DNA from: Flavobacterium sp. DG2-3 | GTDB taxonomy: Bacteria; Bacteroidota; Bacteroidia; Flavobacteriales; Flavobacteriaceae | DNA length: 64,000 nucleotides | Assembly (NCBI RefSeq): GCF_030730925.1 | Contig: NZ_JAVAMB010000006.1 | Location: 1-64,000 of the forward strand | Direction of reading: 5' to 3' | Part shown: positions 50,894 through 60,216 of the stretch, one piece after another | How the letters are laid out: every line of letters starts with the position of its first letter | Numbering within the stretch: the stretch's first letter is position 1 | The notes under the pieces: generated by a model | Database searches by the model: none | Seen by the model: the letters and a program-made list of their open reading frames with translations, nothing else | Told to the model about the DNA's origin: nothing | Program-made: the position numbers and the translations under genes

Positions 50894-50916
50894 CAAATAT
50901 AAGAATTCTAAATTTG
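50894..50916. promoter_or_regulatory. Back-to-back promoters of the ABC exporter and rdgB
   Basis: Two -7 boxes face away from each other 7 bp apart: TATATTTG on the minus strand (50894-50901) and TAAATTTG on the plus strand (50909-50916). Polymerase bound at one would exclude the other. Confidence 0.5.
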
Positions 50917-50946
50917 TGTTGAAAATCATTTAAATACTTTAATTCT

Positions 50947-51525
50947 ATGAAACTCGTTTTCGCTTCAAACAACAAAAATAAAATCGCAGAAATTCAAAGC
51001 ATGCTTCCTGAAAGCATTAAAATATTAAGCTTAGAAGATATTAACTGTTTGGAAGATATTCCAGAAACTGCTGATACTATTGAAGGAAACGCCATTTTGA
51101 AAGCCGATTATGTAACTCAAAAATATGGTTACGATTGTTTTGCAGATGATACGGGATTAGAAGTAAACGCTTTAAATGGAGAACCTGGAGTATATTCTGC
51201 CCGATATGCAGGCGAGCAAAAAAATGCAGATGATAATATGAACAAGCTTTTGGAGTCTTTAAAAAATGAAGAAAATCGCAGCGCCCAGTTCAAGACCGTT
51301 ATCACTTTAAACTTAAAAGGACAGCAATATTTGTTTACCGGAATTGCAAAAGGAAATATTACACATGAAAAAACGGGAACAAACGGTTTTGGTTATGATC
51401 CTATTTTTAAACCTGAAAATTTTACTGAGACCTTTGCAGAACTGCCTTTGGAAACCAAAAATACTATAGGTCATCGCGGAAAAGCTGTTAAGCAACTAAT
51501 TGATTTTCTGAGCACCACAAAATAA
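50947..51525 (+). CDS. rdgB: Non-canonical purine NTP pyrophosphatase (RdgB/HAM1)
   Basis: A 192-residue house-cleaning enzyme that hydrolyses ITP, dITP and XTP to monophosphates. Seen: N-terminal [52 protein letters not shown] and [10 protein letters not shown]. All substrate and metal motifs are present and length is normal. Confidence 0.95.
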   Translation: MKLVFASNNKNKIAEIQSMLPESIKILSLEDINCLEDIPETADTIEGNAILKADYVTQKYGYDCFADDTGLEVNALNGEPGVYSARYAGEQKNADDNMNKLLESLKNEENRSAQFKTVITLNLKGQQYLFTGIAKGNITHEKTGTNGFGYDPIFKPENFTETFAELPLETKNTIGHRGKAVKQLIDFLSTTK

Positions 51526-51710
51526 TTGTTTAAAATACAACATTTTAGACGCTAAATTTTACATTTTACGACGTGTTTTTTAGCGTATTTCTTCATTGTA
51601 TCTGAAAAATAATTTTAATAAAACTGTAACTTTTTGATAATCAATTCTTAACAAATACATAATTATTAAAACTGCATTAGTTTATCTGAATAATTAACAG
51701 TAATTTTGCA

Positions 51711-51718
51711 CCCTATTT
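51711..51718 (+). promoter_or_regulatory. -7 box of the second DEAD-box gene
   Basis: TAATTTTG matches TAnnTTTG. It is only 10 bp before the ATG at 51729, so the mRNA would be nearly leaderless if this box is used. Confidence 0.45.
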
Positions 51719-51728
51719 TAAAACACAT

Positions 51729-53648
51729 ATGAATAAATTTGAACAATTAGGATTGAATGAATCGTTACTGAAGGCGATTTTAGATCTAGGATTTGAAAAT
51801 CCGTCAGAGGTACAGGAAAAGGCGATTCCCCTATTATTGGAAAAAGACACGGATATGGTTGCGTTGGCTCAAACAGGGACAGGGAAAACGGCAGCTTTCG
51901 GTTTTCCGCTAATCCAAAAAATTGATGCTGACAACAGAAATACACAAGCATTAGTTTTATCGCCAACTCGCGAGTTATGTTTACAGATTACTAACGAACT
52001 TAAAAACTACTCAAAATACGAAAAAGGTATTAATGTGGTAGCAGTTTACGGAGGAGCTAGTATAACAGAGCAAGCAAGAGAAATAAAGAGAGGTGCGCAA
52101 ATTATTGTGGCAACTCCAGGAAGAATGCAAGACATGATTAACAGAGGTTTGGTAAACATTAAAAACATAGATTACTGTGTTCTTGATGAGGCAGACGAAA
52201 TGTTAAACATGGGATTCTACGAAGACATTGTATCTATTTTATCAGATACTCCAGATGAAAAAAGCACATGGTTGTTCTCTGCAACTATGCCGCAAGAGGT
52301 TGCCAGAATTGCAAAACAATTCATGAGCGAACCAGTAGAAATTACTGTAGGAACTAAAAATTCTGGTTCTTCTACAGTATCTCACGAATTTTACTTAGTA
52401 AACGCTCGTGATCGTTACGAAGCTTTAAAGCGTTTAGCTGATGCTAATCCAGACATTTTTTCTGTAGTTTTCTGTCGTACAAAAAGAGACACGCAAGCTA
52501 TTGCAGAAAAGTTAATTGAAGATGGATATAGCGCCGCTGCGTTACACGGAGATTTATCTCAAGCGCAACGTGATGGTGTAATGAAATCTTTCCGTGGAAG
52601 ACAAATCCAAATGCTTGTTGCAACCGACGTTGCTGCACGTGGAATTGACGTTGATAACGTAACTCACGTTGTGAACTATCAATTGCCTGACGAAATTGAA
52701 ACGTACAACCACCGTTCTGGACGTACTGGTAGAGCTGGAAAATTAGGTACTTCTATTGTAATTGTTACAAAAAGTGAATTACGTAAAATTTCTTCTATCG
52801 AAAGAATCATCAAACAGAAATTTGAAGAAAAAACTATTCCATCTGGAATTGAAATCTGCGAAATTCAGTTATTGCACTTAGCAAACAAAATTAAAGATAC
52901 TGAGGTTGATCACGAAATTGACAACTATTTACCAGCAATCAACAATGTTTTGGAAGATTTATCTAAAGAAGAGTTGATTAAGAAAATGGTTTCAGTAGAG
53001 TTTAACCGTTTTATTGCTTATTACAAAAAGAACAGAGATATTTCTACTCAATCTTCAGACAGACGTGAAAGAGGAGATTCTGAACCAAGAGAATTTAGCA
53101 ACAACGGAGCAGTTCGTTATTTCGTAAATATCGGTTCAAGAGACAACTTCGACTGGATGTCTTTAAAAGATTACTTGAAAGAAACATTAGATTTAGGTCG
53201 TGATGACATCTTTAAAGTTGATGTAAAAGAAGGTTTCTCTTTCTTTAACACAGATCCACAATTTACAGACAAAGTAATGGACGTTTTAAACAATGTTCAA
53301 TTAGAAGGTCGTCGTATTAATGTTGAGATTTCTAAAAATGATGGTGGCGGAAGACGTGACCACAACAACCGTGGCGGAAGAAGAGATTCTGGATCTAGAA
53401 GAGACGGAAACTTTGCTCCAAGACGTGAAGGTGGATTTAGAAGTGATAGAAATTCTTCAAGAGACGGAGGTTCACGTGATGGTGGCTCTAGAGATGGAGG
53501 GTTCAGAAGCGACAGAAACTCATCTTCAAGAAGAGAAGGCGGTTTCAGAAGTTCTGCTCCAAGAACAGAAGGTGGCTCAGACAGAGCTCCAAGACGTTCA
53601 GACAACTTCGGCGATAGCTCAAGACCAAGAAGATCAAGAAGAGATTAA
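51729..53648 (+). CDS. deaD: DEAD-box RNA helicase with DbpA-like and RGG-rich tail (DeaD/CsdA type)
   Basis: A 639-residue RNA helicase, likely for ribosome assembly and mRNA turnover, especially in the cold. Seen: AQTGTGKTAAFGFP, SPTREL, TPGRMQD, VLDEADEML, SATMP, then VATDVAARGIDV and HRSGRTGRAGK. A DbpA RNA-binding fold (VRYFVNIGSRDNFDWMSLKDYL, residues about 460-535) is followed by a ~105-residue tail rich in Arg, Gly, Ser and Asp (GGRRDSGSRRDG type). The tail should be disordered and RNA-binding. It ends in a strong terminator. Confidence 0.95.
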   Translation: MNKFEQLGLNESLLKAILDLGFENPSEVQEKAIPLLLEKDTDMVALAQTGTGKTAAFGFPLIQKIDADNRNTQALVLSPTRELCLQITNELKNYSKYEKGINVVAVYGGASITEQAREIKRGAQIIVATPGRMQDMINRGLVNIKNIDYCVLDEADEMLNMGFYEDIVSILSDTPDEKSTWLFSATMPQEVARIAKQFMSEPVEITVGTKNSGSSTVSHEFYLVNARDRYEALKRLADANPDIFSVVFCRTKRDTQAIAEKLIEDGYSAAALHGDLSQAQRDGVMKSFRGRQIQMLVATDVAARGIDVDNVTHVVNYQLPDEIETYNHRSGRTGRAGKLGTSIVIVTKSELRKISSIERIIKQKFEEKTIPSGIEICEIQLLHLANKIKDTEVDHEIDNYLPAINNVLEDLSKEELIKKMVSVEFNRFIAYYKKNRDISTQSSDRRERGDSEPREFSNNGAVRYFVNIGSRDNFDWMSLKDYLKETLDLGRDDIFKVDVKEGFSFFNTDPQFTDKVMDVLNNVQLEGRRINVEISKNDGGGRRDHNNRGGRRDSGSRRDGNFAPRREGGFRSDRNSSRDGGSRDGGSRDGGFRSDRNSSSRREGGFRSSAPRTEGGSDRAPRRSDNFGDSSRPRRSRRD

Positions 53649-53668
53649 TAATTCAATTTCTTAAATAC

Positions 53669-53708
53669 AAAATCCCAAATTCCAGACATACTTGGAATTT
53701 GGGATTTT
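53669..53708 (+). terminator. Rho-independent terminator
   Basis: Stem AAAATCCCAAATTCCA/TGGAATTTGGGATTTT with an 8-nt loop and T run. The stem itself uses the AAATTCC/AAATCCC repeat words. Confidence 0.9.
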
Positions 53709-53853
53709 TTTTACGAGAATTTCATTCTCATTAAATGAGTTTTGTAATTCAAAAAAGCAATACTGCTGCCTTTGTTAATTTTCTTATAATTAAATTCCAA
53801 GACTATGAGATATTTAATCCCGATTTACTACTTTTAGACCTTTAAATCAGGAT

Positions 53854-54636
53854 ATGAAATATTTCGCAGTTTTCTTTTTTACACTTCTCGCCAACCTTGG
53901 TTTTGCGCAAGATACGCAAGATACACAGCCAACAGTTCCACAAAGAGTATCAGGTTATGTTATTAATGACGACAGCAAGCAACCGCTTTCTGGGGTAAAC
54001 ATCATTAATACCAATAAAGTACGTGGTGCAAAATCTGACGAAAAAGGATATTTCGAAATTGATGTTCAAGTCAACGATACACTTCATTTTTCTATTCTAG
54101 GATTTCAATCGTTAAGAATCAGAGTTACAAATGACTGGATAAAAAATAAAGTGACTAGAATTCAACTTACCGAAAAAGCAATTGCTTTGGAAGAAGTTGT
54201 TATTGCTCCTTTTTCTTTGACAGGATATCTTGAAATCGATTCTAAATTAATTCCAACAAAAGAAAACTATCGTTATAGTATATCTGGCCTTACACAAGGT
54301 TACGAGGCTGGAGAATATGCACCAAATGCTTTCGGAAAAGTCCTCGGATCTATTTTTAATCCCGCCGACGTGCTCTATGGATTTTTTGGTAAAAATGCCA
54401 GAGAACTCAAGAAACTAAAGGAAATGAAAAAAGATGATACGGTACGAACGCTTTTAGAATCGAAATACGACCGAGAAACAGTCGCTGTACTATTAGGCAT
54501 CAGCAAAGATGAAATTCCCGAAATCATGCATCGCTGCAACTATTCTGATTCGTTCATTCAAAGTGCAAATGATCTCCAGATTATGGACGCAATCAGCGCT
54601 TGTTACGAACAATATAAAGTCTTAAAGAGAAATTAG
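53854..54636 (+). CDS. Exported protein with carboxypeptidase-like regulatory domain
   Basis: A 260-residue exported protein (signal peptide FFFTLLANLGFAQ) with a carboxypeptidase D regulatory-like domain (VSGYVINDDSKQPLSGVNIINTNKVRGAKSDEKGYFEI), the N-terminal module seen in Bacteroidetes surface receptors. Instead of a TonB receptor barrel it ends in a ~130-residue domain with FNPADVLYGFFGKNARELKKLKEMKKD. A stand-alone family common in flavobacteria; function unknown. Confidence 0.82.
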   Translation: MKYFAVFFFTLLANLGFAQDTQDTQPTVPQRVSGYVINDDSKQPLSGVNIINTNKVRGAKSDEKGYFEIDVQVNDTLHFSILGFQSLRIRVTNDWIKNKVTRIQLTEKAIALEEVVIAPFSLTGYLEIDSKLIPTKENYRYSISGLTQGYEAGEYAPNAFGKVLGSIFNPADVLYGFFGKNARELKKLKEMKKDDTVRTLLESKYDRETVAVLLGISKDEIPEIMHRCNYSDSFIQSANDLQIMDAISACYEQYKVLKRN

Positions 54637-54794
54637 TAATCAGTGTTCAGTTTTTTAGTGTTCAGTGTTTTTACTGTTCTTTTAAAAACAAACTCTTATA
54701 AAACAAAAAAAGTGGCCAATGGCCACTTTTTTTATACTTTAATCGCTAATCACTTTTTTAGACTGAACACTAAAAAAACTGAACACTGAACACT
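54637..54794. repeat. Mirror GTTCAGT repeats around a terminator
   Basis: The left arm (about 54640-54677) has TCAGTGTTCAG and TTTTTTAGTGTTCAGTG. The right arm (about 54760-54795) is the mirror, GACTGAACACTAAAAAAACTG and AACACTGAACACT. Between them lies a perfect hairpin AAAAAAAGTGGCC/GGCCACTTTTTTT (54705-54733), a bidirectional terminator for convergent genes. Related GAACACT units lie at 9046-9080. Confidence 0.88.
54705..54733. terminator. Bidirectional terminator
   Basis: Stem A7GTGGCC/GGCCACT7, 3-nt loop, between the convergent 53854 and pepD genes. Confidence 0.9.
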
Positions 54795-56255
54795 CTATTT
54801 AACTGGTATATTAGAAAGAATTTCTAAAACGAATTTCCAATATTTTTGAGCAGAAGAAATACTTGCTCTTTCATCTGGAGAGTGTGCGCCGTGAATTGTT
54901 GGCCCAAAAGAAATCATATCCATATCAGGATAATTTGTTCCTAAAATTCCGCACTCTAAACCGGCGTGACAAGCCACAACTTTTGGCTGTTCTCCATTTT
55001 GTTTTTCGTAGATTTCTTTTAAAACTTCTAAGATTTCAGAGTTCACGTTTGGAGTCCATCCTGGATAAGAACCAGAAAGCTCTACTTCGCAACCAACCAA
55101 TTCAAAAGCAGAACGCAATGAATTAGCCAAATCAAATTTTGAAGATTCAACAGAAGAACGTGTTAAACAGCCTACTAAGATTTCTCCATCTTTAATCACT
55201 ACGCGAGCAATATTGTTTGACGTTTCAACCAAATCAGCCATATCAGCACTCATTTTATATACTCCATTCTGAGCAGCATAAATCGCTCTGATAATTCCTT
55301 CCTGAACTCCTAAATCCATTACTTTTTCAGGCAAATCACCTTTCACGATTTCAATAGACAAATTAGGCTCAGTTGTTTTGTATTCCGCTTTGATATCAGA
55401 AATAATTTCCTGCATATCATACACATACGCTTCATCAAACATTTGAGAAATAATTACTTTCGCAACGCTTTCTCTCGGAATTGCATTTCTAAGACTTCCT
55501 CCATTAATTTCAACAATCTGCAAACCAAAGTTTTCAAATGCATCAAATAACAAACGATTCATAATCTTATTAGCATTTCCTAAACCTTTATGAATATCCA
55601 TTCCTGAATGCCCTCCGTTTAAGCCTTTTACCGTAATAGTATATCCAACAGAACCTTCTGGAACTTCTTCTTCATGATAGGTTCTAGTTGCTGTTACATC
55701 AATTCCGCCAGCACATCCAATATCAATTTCATCATCTTCTTCTGTATCCAAGTTCAATAAAATCTGGCCTTGAAGAATACCTCCTTTTAAGTTTAAAGCT
55801 CCTGTCATTCCCGTTTCTTCGTCAATCGTAAACAAAGCTTCAATTGCAGGATGCGGAATATCTTTACTTTCTAGAATAGCCATAATTGTCGCTACTCCTA
55901 ATCCATTATCAGCACCTAGTGTTGTGCCACGCGCGCGAACCCAGTCACCATCAACATACATATCGATTCCTTGCGTATCGAAATCAAAAATAGTATCAGC
56001 ATTTTTTTGATGCACCATATCCAAATGCCCTTGCATTACGATCGGCTTACGATTTTCCATTCCTGGAGTCGCTGGTTTTCTTATGATTACGTTTCTGATT
56101 TCATCTTCGAAAGTTTCTAAACCTAAGCTGTTTCCAAAGTTTTTCATAAACTCAATTACACGCTCTTCTTTCTTCGATGGACGCGGAACTTCGTTTAAAT
56201 CTGCAAATTTGTTCCAAAGTGCTTTTGGCTCCAGATTTCTAATTTCTTGACTCAT
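54795..56255 (-). CDS. pepD: Aminoacyl-histidine dipeptidase (PepD, M20 family)
   Basis: A 486-residue zinc-dependent dipeptidase that hydrolyses Xaa-His dipeptides in the cytoplasm. Seen: QGHLDMVHQKN, GTTLGADNGLGVATIMAI, FTIDEETGMTGALNL with the general-base Glu pair, LNLDTEEDDEIDIGCAGG, HSGMDIHKGLGNANKIM and HAGLECGILG, plus a C-terminal HGAHSPDER. Length and motif order are those of PepD. It is followed upstream by the toxin-antitoxin pair on the same strand. Confidence 0.93.
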   Translation of the reverse strand: MSQEIRNLEPKALWNKFADLNEVPRPSKKEERVIEFMKNFGNSLGLETFEDEIRNVIIRKPATPGMENRKPIVMQGHLDMVHQKNADTIFDFDTQGIDMYVDGDWVRARGTTLGADNGLGVATIMAILESKDIPHPAIEALFTIDEETGMTGALNLKGGILQGQILLNLDTEEDDEIDIGCAGGIDVTATRTYHEEEVPEGSVGYTITVKGLNGGHSGMDIHKGLGNANKIMNRLLFDAFENFGLQIVEINGGSLRNAIPRESVAKVIISQMFDEAYVYDMQEIISDIKAEYKTTEPNLSIEIVKGDLPEKVMDLGVQEGIIRAIYAAQNGVYKMSADMADLVETSNNIARVVIKDGEILVGCLTRSSVESSKFDLANSLRSAFELVGCEVELSGSYPGWTPNVNSEILEVLKEIYEKQNGEQPKVVACHAGLECGILGTNYPDMDMISFGPTIHGAHSPDERASISSAQKYWKFVLEILSNIPVK

Positions 56256-56270
56256 TATATTTTGTTTGAA

Positions 56271-56564
56271 TTATTTTGGATATTTTGATGGACTCATGGA
56301 TGTATTAAAAACTGATAAAATATTTACCGTTTTTAATTCTTCATCAATAAAGTAAAAAATTATAAATGGAAATTTTTTAACAGGCAAACCATGATAATCT
56401 TTATATCGTATTTGAAAATAAGGTTTTTTAGTTAGCAATTCAATGTGCTCATTAATTACTTGAAAGAAATGATCTCCTAAATCTTTTTGTTTAGATTCAT
56501 AATAATCAATTGCATCCTGAATATCAAGAATTGCTCTTGGTTCAATTACAACTTCAAAAATCAT
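56271..56564 (-). CDS. RelE/ParE family toxin
   Basis: A 97-residue protein with the ParE/RelE fold pattern: EVVIEPRAILDIQDAIDYYESKQKDLGDHFFQVINEHIELL, then RYKDYHGLPVKKFPFIIFYFIDEELKTVNILSVFNTSM. Family members either cleave mRNA at the ribosome or inhibit gyrase. It overlaps the upstream antitoxin-like gene by 4 bp (ATGA), the usual order antitoxin then toxin. Confidence 0.85.
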   Translation of the reverse strand: MIFEVVIEPRAILDIQDAIDYYESKQKDLGDHFFQVINEHIELLTKKPYFQIRYKDYHGLPVKKFPFIIFYFIDEELKTVNILSVFNTSMSPSKYPK

Positions 56565-56773
56565 TTCTTAGATTTAAAAACCAGTTGTTTTTTTGCTTCT
56601 GTCCAAGGAATAAAATCTTCTTTTTTTGAAGTAGATCTGCGATGATCTAACAAATTTTTCATTTCTTCAGACACAGCAAAATCATTAATTACAGTTTCGT
56701 AATTAAATTTCTCAATCAATTTCATAAAGAAAGTCAATTCTTCATCTGGAATATTTAACGTGATTTGTGTCAT
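56561..56773 (-). CDS. Antitoxin-like partner of the RelE/ParE toxin
   Basis: A 70-residue protein: N-terminal MTQITLNIPDEELTFFMKLIEKF, a ribbon-like DNA-binding start seen in small antitoxins, and a basic C-terminus (EAKKQLVFKSKK). It lacks a clear named family. The 4-bp overlap with the toxin gene and its size make it the cognate antitoxin by context. Confidence 0.75.
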   Translation of the reverse strand: MTQITLNIPDEELTFFMKLIEKFNYETVINDFAVSEEMKNLLDHRRSTSKKEDFIPWTEAKKQLVFKSKK

Positions 56774-56858
56774 TTTTTCCTTATCTATAGTACAACAAAT
56801 TTATAAAAAATAAAACAAAGTACGATTTAATTATTATTTTTATAAAAAAGTAAACCGA

Positions 56859-57920
56859 GTGAAAAAAAAATATATTCTCCCACTATTTCTTCTTGTTCAA
56901 ATCATTTTTTATAAAACCCTTCCCTACTTTCCCGATTTTGTTGAAGGCTTTTACAGCAAGAATTTATTCCTTAGAATTTCTCATTTTTCAAGAACCGTTT
57001 TAGGTAAAATTCCTTTTTCTGTCGGCGACATTATTTATGGCCTTTTACTTATTTCTATTATTAGCTGGTTTTGGAAAATTAGAAAAACATGGCGAACAGA
57101 TTGGAAAGATCACCTTTTAACCATCTTAGGCAAAATCTCTGTTTTTTACTTTTTCTTCCATCTGCTTTGGGCTTTCAATTATTATCGCGAACCTCTTTTT
57201 CAAAAAATGGAAATCAAAAAAGAGTATACAGATGCTGATCTTTTGGCTTTTACAAAAAGATTGATTGCAAAAACAAATGAAGTTCAGTTTCAAATCACAA
57301 AAAACGATAGTGCTAAAGTTGTTTTTCCGTATTCGCAGAAAGAATCATTTAAGATGATTTTAAATGGTTATGATAATTTAGCAAAAGAACATCCCTATTT
57401 TAAATACAAAACTATAAGCGTAAAGAAATCACTCTTCAGCGTTCCATTAACTTATATGGGATTTGGCGGTTATTTAAATCCGTTTACGAACGAAGCTCAG
57501 ATTAATTATTTATTACCAATGTACAATTTTCCTCTAACCACATCTCACGAAATGGCGCATCAGATTGGTTTTGCAAGCGAAAGTGAATGCAATTTTATTG
57601 GAGTTTTGGCTTCTGTTAAAAACGAAAATCTTTATTATCAATATTCAGGATACAGCTTTACCTTAAGTTATTGTTTAGGAATTTGGAAATATAAAAATGA
57701 AAAGATATTTAACCAGTTGAAGAAAACTGTTCACGTTGGAATTTTAAAAAACTATCAAGAAAGCCAAGATTTCTGGAAAAAATACGACACGTTTATCGAC
57801 GAAGGTTTCCACTTTCTTTGGGATAATTTTTTAAAAACGAACAATCAAAAAGATGGAATGGAAAGTTATAGTAAGTTCATCGATTTAACGATTAATTATT
57901 ATAAAACGAGAAAATTATAA
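56859..57920 (+). CDS. DUF3810 family membrane protein with HExxH motif
   Basis: A 353-residue membrane protein with three N-terminal helices (about 5-20, 38-58, 75-95) and a large C-terminal domain that contains the zinc-peptidase motif His230-Glu231-x2-His234 (TTSHEMAHQIGFASESECN). It is recognised as DUF3810, a predicted membrane-bound metallopeptidase, substrate unknown. Translation begins at GTG. It is divergent from the toxin-antitoxin pair and precedes the second sigma factor. Confidence 0.85.
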   Translation: MKKKYILPLFLLVQIIFYKTLPYFPDFVEGFYSKNLFLRISHFSRTVLGKIPFSVGDIIYGLLLISIISWFWKIRKTWRTDWKDHLLTILGKISVFYFFFHLLWAFNYYREPLFQKMEIKKEYTDADLLAFTKRLIAKTNEVQFQITKNDSAKVVFPYSQKESFKMILNGYDNLAKEHPYFKYKTISVKKSLFSVPLTYMGFGGYLNPFTNEAQINYLLPMYNFPLTTSHEMAHQIGFASESECNFIGVLASVKNENLYYQYSGYSFTLSYCLGIWKYKNEKIFNQLKKTVHVGILKNYQESQDFWKKYDTFIDEGFHFLWDNFLKTNNQKDGMESYSKFIDLTINYYKTRKL

Positions 57921-57963
57921 TTTCAACTGTAACAAAAATGATTTCACAACTACTAATATAAAT

Positions 57964-58458
57964 ATGAGCGAAAATCTAGAACAGTCATTTGTTGCGCAGC
58001 TGCAGGCAAATCAGAATATAATCCACAAGATTTGTAGATTATATACTGCTGGCGAAGATGCTCACAAAGATCTGTTTCAAGAGATTACCATTCAGCTTTG
58101 GAAAGCTTATCCAAAATTTAGAGGCGACAGTAAATTTTCGACTTGGACGTATCGTGTTGCCTTAAACACAGCAATTACCTTATACCGAAAAACCAAAAGA
58201 ACTATTTCGACCGTAGATTATGAAAACCATCAGCATTTTGTAAAAGATGTTGACTACAATTATGAAGAAGAAGAACAGATAAAACTGATGTATAAAGCAG
58301 TTTATCAATTGAATGACATCGAAAAGGCATTAGTTTTTATGTATTTAGAAGACAAAGATTATCAAGAAATAGCTGAAACCCTCGGGATCAGCGAAGTGAA
58401 TGCGCGCGTGAAAATGAACAGAATTAAGGGGAAACTTAAAAAAATACTAAATCCTTAA
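57964..58458 (+). CDS. ECF-type RNA polymerase sigma factor
   Basis: A 164-residue sigma-70 family factor: region 2 (IIHKICRLYTAGEDAHKDLFQEITIQLWKAYPKFRGDSKFSTWTYRVALNTAITLYRK) and region 4 (LNDIEKALVFMYLEDKDYQEIAETLGISEVNARVKMNRIKGKL). It is directly followed by a membrane protein after 8 bp, the arrangement of sigma factor and membrane anti-sigma partner. Confidence 0.92.
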   Translation: MSENLEQSFVAQLQANQNIIHKICRLYTAGEDAHKDLFQEITIQLWKAYPKFRGDSKFSTWTYRVALNTAITLYRKTKRTISTVDYENHQHFVKDVDYNYEEEEQIKLMYKAVYQLNDIEKALVFMYLEDKDYQEIAETLGISEVNARVKMNRIKGKLKKILNP

Positions 58459-58466
58459 AAATTATT

Positions 58467-59099
58467 ATGAAAGAACTGGATTTACTAAAAAAAGACTGGC
58501 AAAAGAACGCTGCTTCTTTTCAACAAATTTCTGAAACGGAGATCTACAAAATGATTCACAAAAAATCATCATCTATTGTAAAATGGATTTTGATTATCAG
58601 CATTTTGGAAATTTCTTTCTGGACATTTTCGAATTTATTCATCAATACAGACGATGTACTGCATAAAATGAATCACCCTGAAATTGTAACTGCTTTAGAA
58701 TTTTTAACGTATTTCAATTATATAGTAGTATTGATTTTTGTTTACATCTTTTATAAAAATTACAAAACAATTTCGACCACAATAGCCACAAAATCTCTGA
58801 TGAGCGCTATTTTAAAGACTCGTAAAACAGTTCAGTATTATGTCTGGTACAATTTAGGAATGATAGTAATTACAGCAATTCTGAGCTTTTTTATCGCTTT
58901 TGTTTACAATCCAGATATGGAGTTTCTTAGAAACAAACTGGCCATGAACGGAAAAGCCATGTTTGTTACAATCGGAATCTTGTTCCTAGTAATTTTAGGT
59001 TTCTTTGGATTGTTCTGGTGCTTTTACAGAGTTATTTACGGAACGCTTTTACGCAGATTATACGCGAATTATAAAGAGTTGAAGAAGATAGATTTTTAA
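58467..59099 (+). CDS. Membrane protein paired with ECF sigma factor
   Basis: A 210-residue integral membrane protein with a cytoplasmic N-terminus (residues 1-35, LLKKDWQKNAASFQQISETEIYKMIHKKSSS) and four predicted helices (about 38-56, 71-93, 122-144, 167-190). By position, 8 bp after the sigma gene, it is a candidate anti-sigma factor. It has no zinc anti-sigma HxxxCxxC motif, so the role rests on context. Confidence 0.72.
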   Translation: MKELDLLKKDWQKNAASFQQISETEIYKMIHKKSSSIVKWILIISILEISFWTFSNLFINTDDVLHKMNHPEIVTALEFLTYFNYIVVLIFVYIFYKNYKTISTTIATKSLMSAILKTRKTVQYYVWYNLGMIVITAILSFFIAFVYNPDMEFLRNKLAMNGKAMFVTIGILFLVILGFFGLFWCFYRVIYGTLLRRLYANYKELKKIDF

Positions 59100-59275
59100 T
59101 CAAAGTTACAAAGGTCCAGAGTTACAAAGGGACAAAGTTTTTTGAAATAAAAACCCTAAACTTGAAACAAACTTATTTGTCACCCTGAGCGAAGTCGAAG
59201 GGCGTAAAGTTGAGCTTCATTTTAACTCAACAAAACAAAAAACAATCTAAAATTTAAAATCAGAAATCTAAAATT
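59100..59275. repeat. Intergenic GTTACAAAG and CTGAGCGAAGTCGAAG words
   Basis: Contains TTACAAAGGTCCAGAG and TTACAAAGGGACAAAG (59104-59140) and a copy of the CTGAGCGAAGTCGAAG repeat at 59177-59202 (GTCACC context), then TTTAAAATCAGAAATCTAAAATTC. It lies between convergent genes and no GC-rich terminator hairpin is seen. Confidence 0.7.
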
Positions 59276-60085
59276 CTAATACTCCCATTGTCTCAATCTG
59301 TTGAGTTCTTCCTGTGCTTTTATTTCTTCAGCTGGAATAACTTTTAAGAATGAAGGGTGCTGTTCGATTGCGTATTCTACTTTTTCTACGATTTGCTCGA
59401 TGGTATCGTTTTCATAATCAATATCAAGAGGTTCTTTGATGATGAAAGATTGCAGAATTCCTTTTTTCTTTAGTCGAAGTCCTTTTTTGTCAAACGAGCG
59501 GCGGAAACCATCAATTACAATCGGAATAACGATTGGTTTGTGCTGTTTAATGATATGCGCAGTTCCTTTACGAACTGGTTTAAACGATTTTGTAGTTCCT
59601 TGCGGAAAAGTAATAACCCAACCATCTTCGAGCGCAATTCTGATATTTTCGGTATCATTTGGGTTTACATCACGTTTTTCAGTAACATCGACACCTTTAG
59701 CGCGCCAAGTTCGCTCTACTGTAATAGCACCAACATAAGCTAAAATTCTTGGCAATAATCCCGCTTGCATCGTTTCTTTGGCCGCAACATAATAAATGTT
59801 CATTTTTGGCTGCCATAAATAACCAATATTCTTAATGGTATCCTGACGTCCTGATAAACTGGCATTAAAGACGTGAAACATAGCTACAACGTCTGCAAAA
59901 TAAGTTTGATGATTGGAAATAAACAAAACATTAGTGTCTGGAAGCGTTTTAATAATTTCAGATCCTTCAATCTGCAATTCATTAAAACCTCTATATCTCT
60001 TATGAGTCATCGCACCAAGAACTCGGATTAACCATTTCTTGATGAATAATATATGCCCAAAAGGATTTCGCTTAAACAATCCCAT
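59276..60085 (-). CDS. Lysophospholipid acyltransferase-like protein (HX5D)
   Basis: A 269-residue PlsC-type acyltransferase that would acylate a lysophospholipid or a related lipid at the membrane. Seen: ISNHQTYFADVVAMFH (motif I) and WVITFPQGTTKSFKPVRKGTAH (motif III). Motif I has five residues between His and Asp (H-QTYFA-D) instead of the normal four, and motif III has Gln for Glu (FPQGT). The remaining fold (AYVGAITVERTWRAKG, IVIPIVIDGFRR) is intact, so I keep the family call. Confidence 0.8.
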   Translation of the reverse strand: MGLFKRNPFGHILFIKKWLIRVLGAMTHKRYRGFNELQIEGSEIIKTLPDTNVLFISNHQTYFADVVAMFHVFNASLSGRQDTIKNIGYLWQPKMNIYYVAAKETMQAGLLPRILAYVGAITVERTWRAKGVDVTEKRDVNPNDTENIRIALEDGWVITFPQGTTKSFKPVRKGTAHIIKQHKPIVIPIVIDGFRRSFDKKGLRLKKKGILQSFIIKEPLDIDYENDTIEQIVEKVEYAIEQHPSFLKVIPAEEIKAQEELNRLRQWEY

Positions 60086-60216
60086 AACTAATTTGTCTTA
60101 TTTTTTGTGAGTTCGCAAACATACAAAAATTATTCTTTTAGCAACACTTTTACACAATTTCTACGATTTGCAGTTATCCAAATGAATATCAAATCGTTAA
60201 CTAAACTTTACTAAAT

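Noticed and set aside
53297..53664. Long open frames on both strands in the helicase tail
   Set aside because: They are shadows of the repetitive Arg/Gly/Ser/Asp coding tail of the DEAD-box gene.
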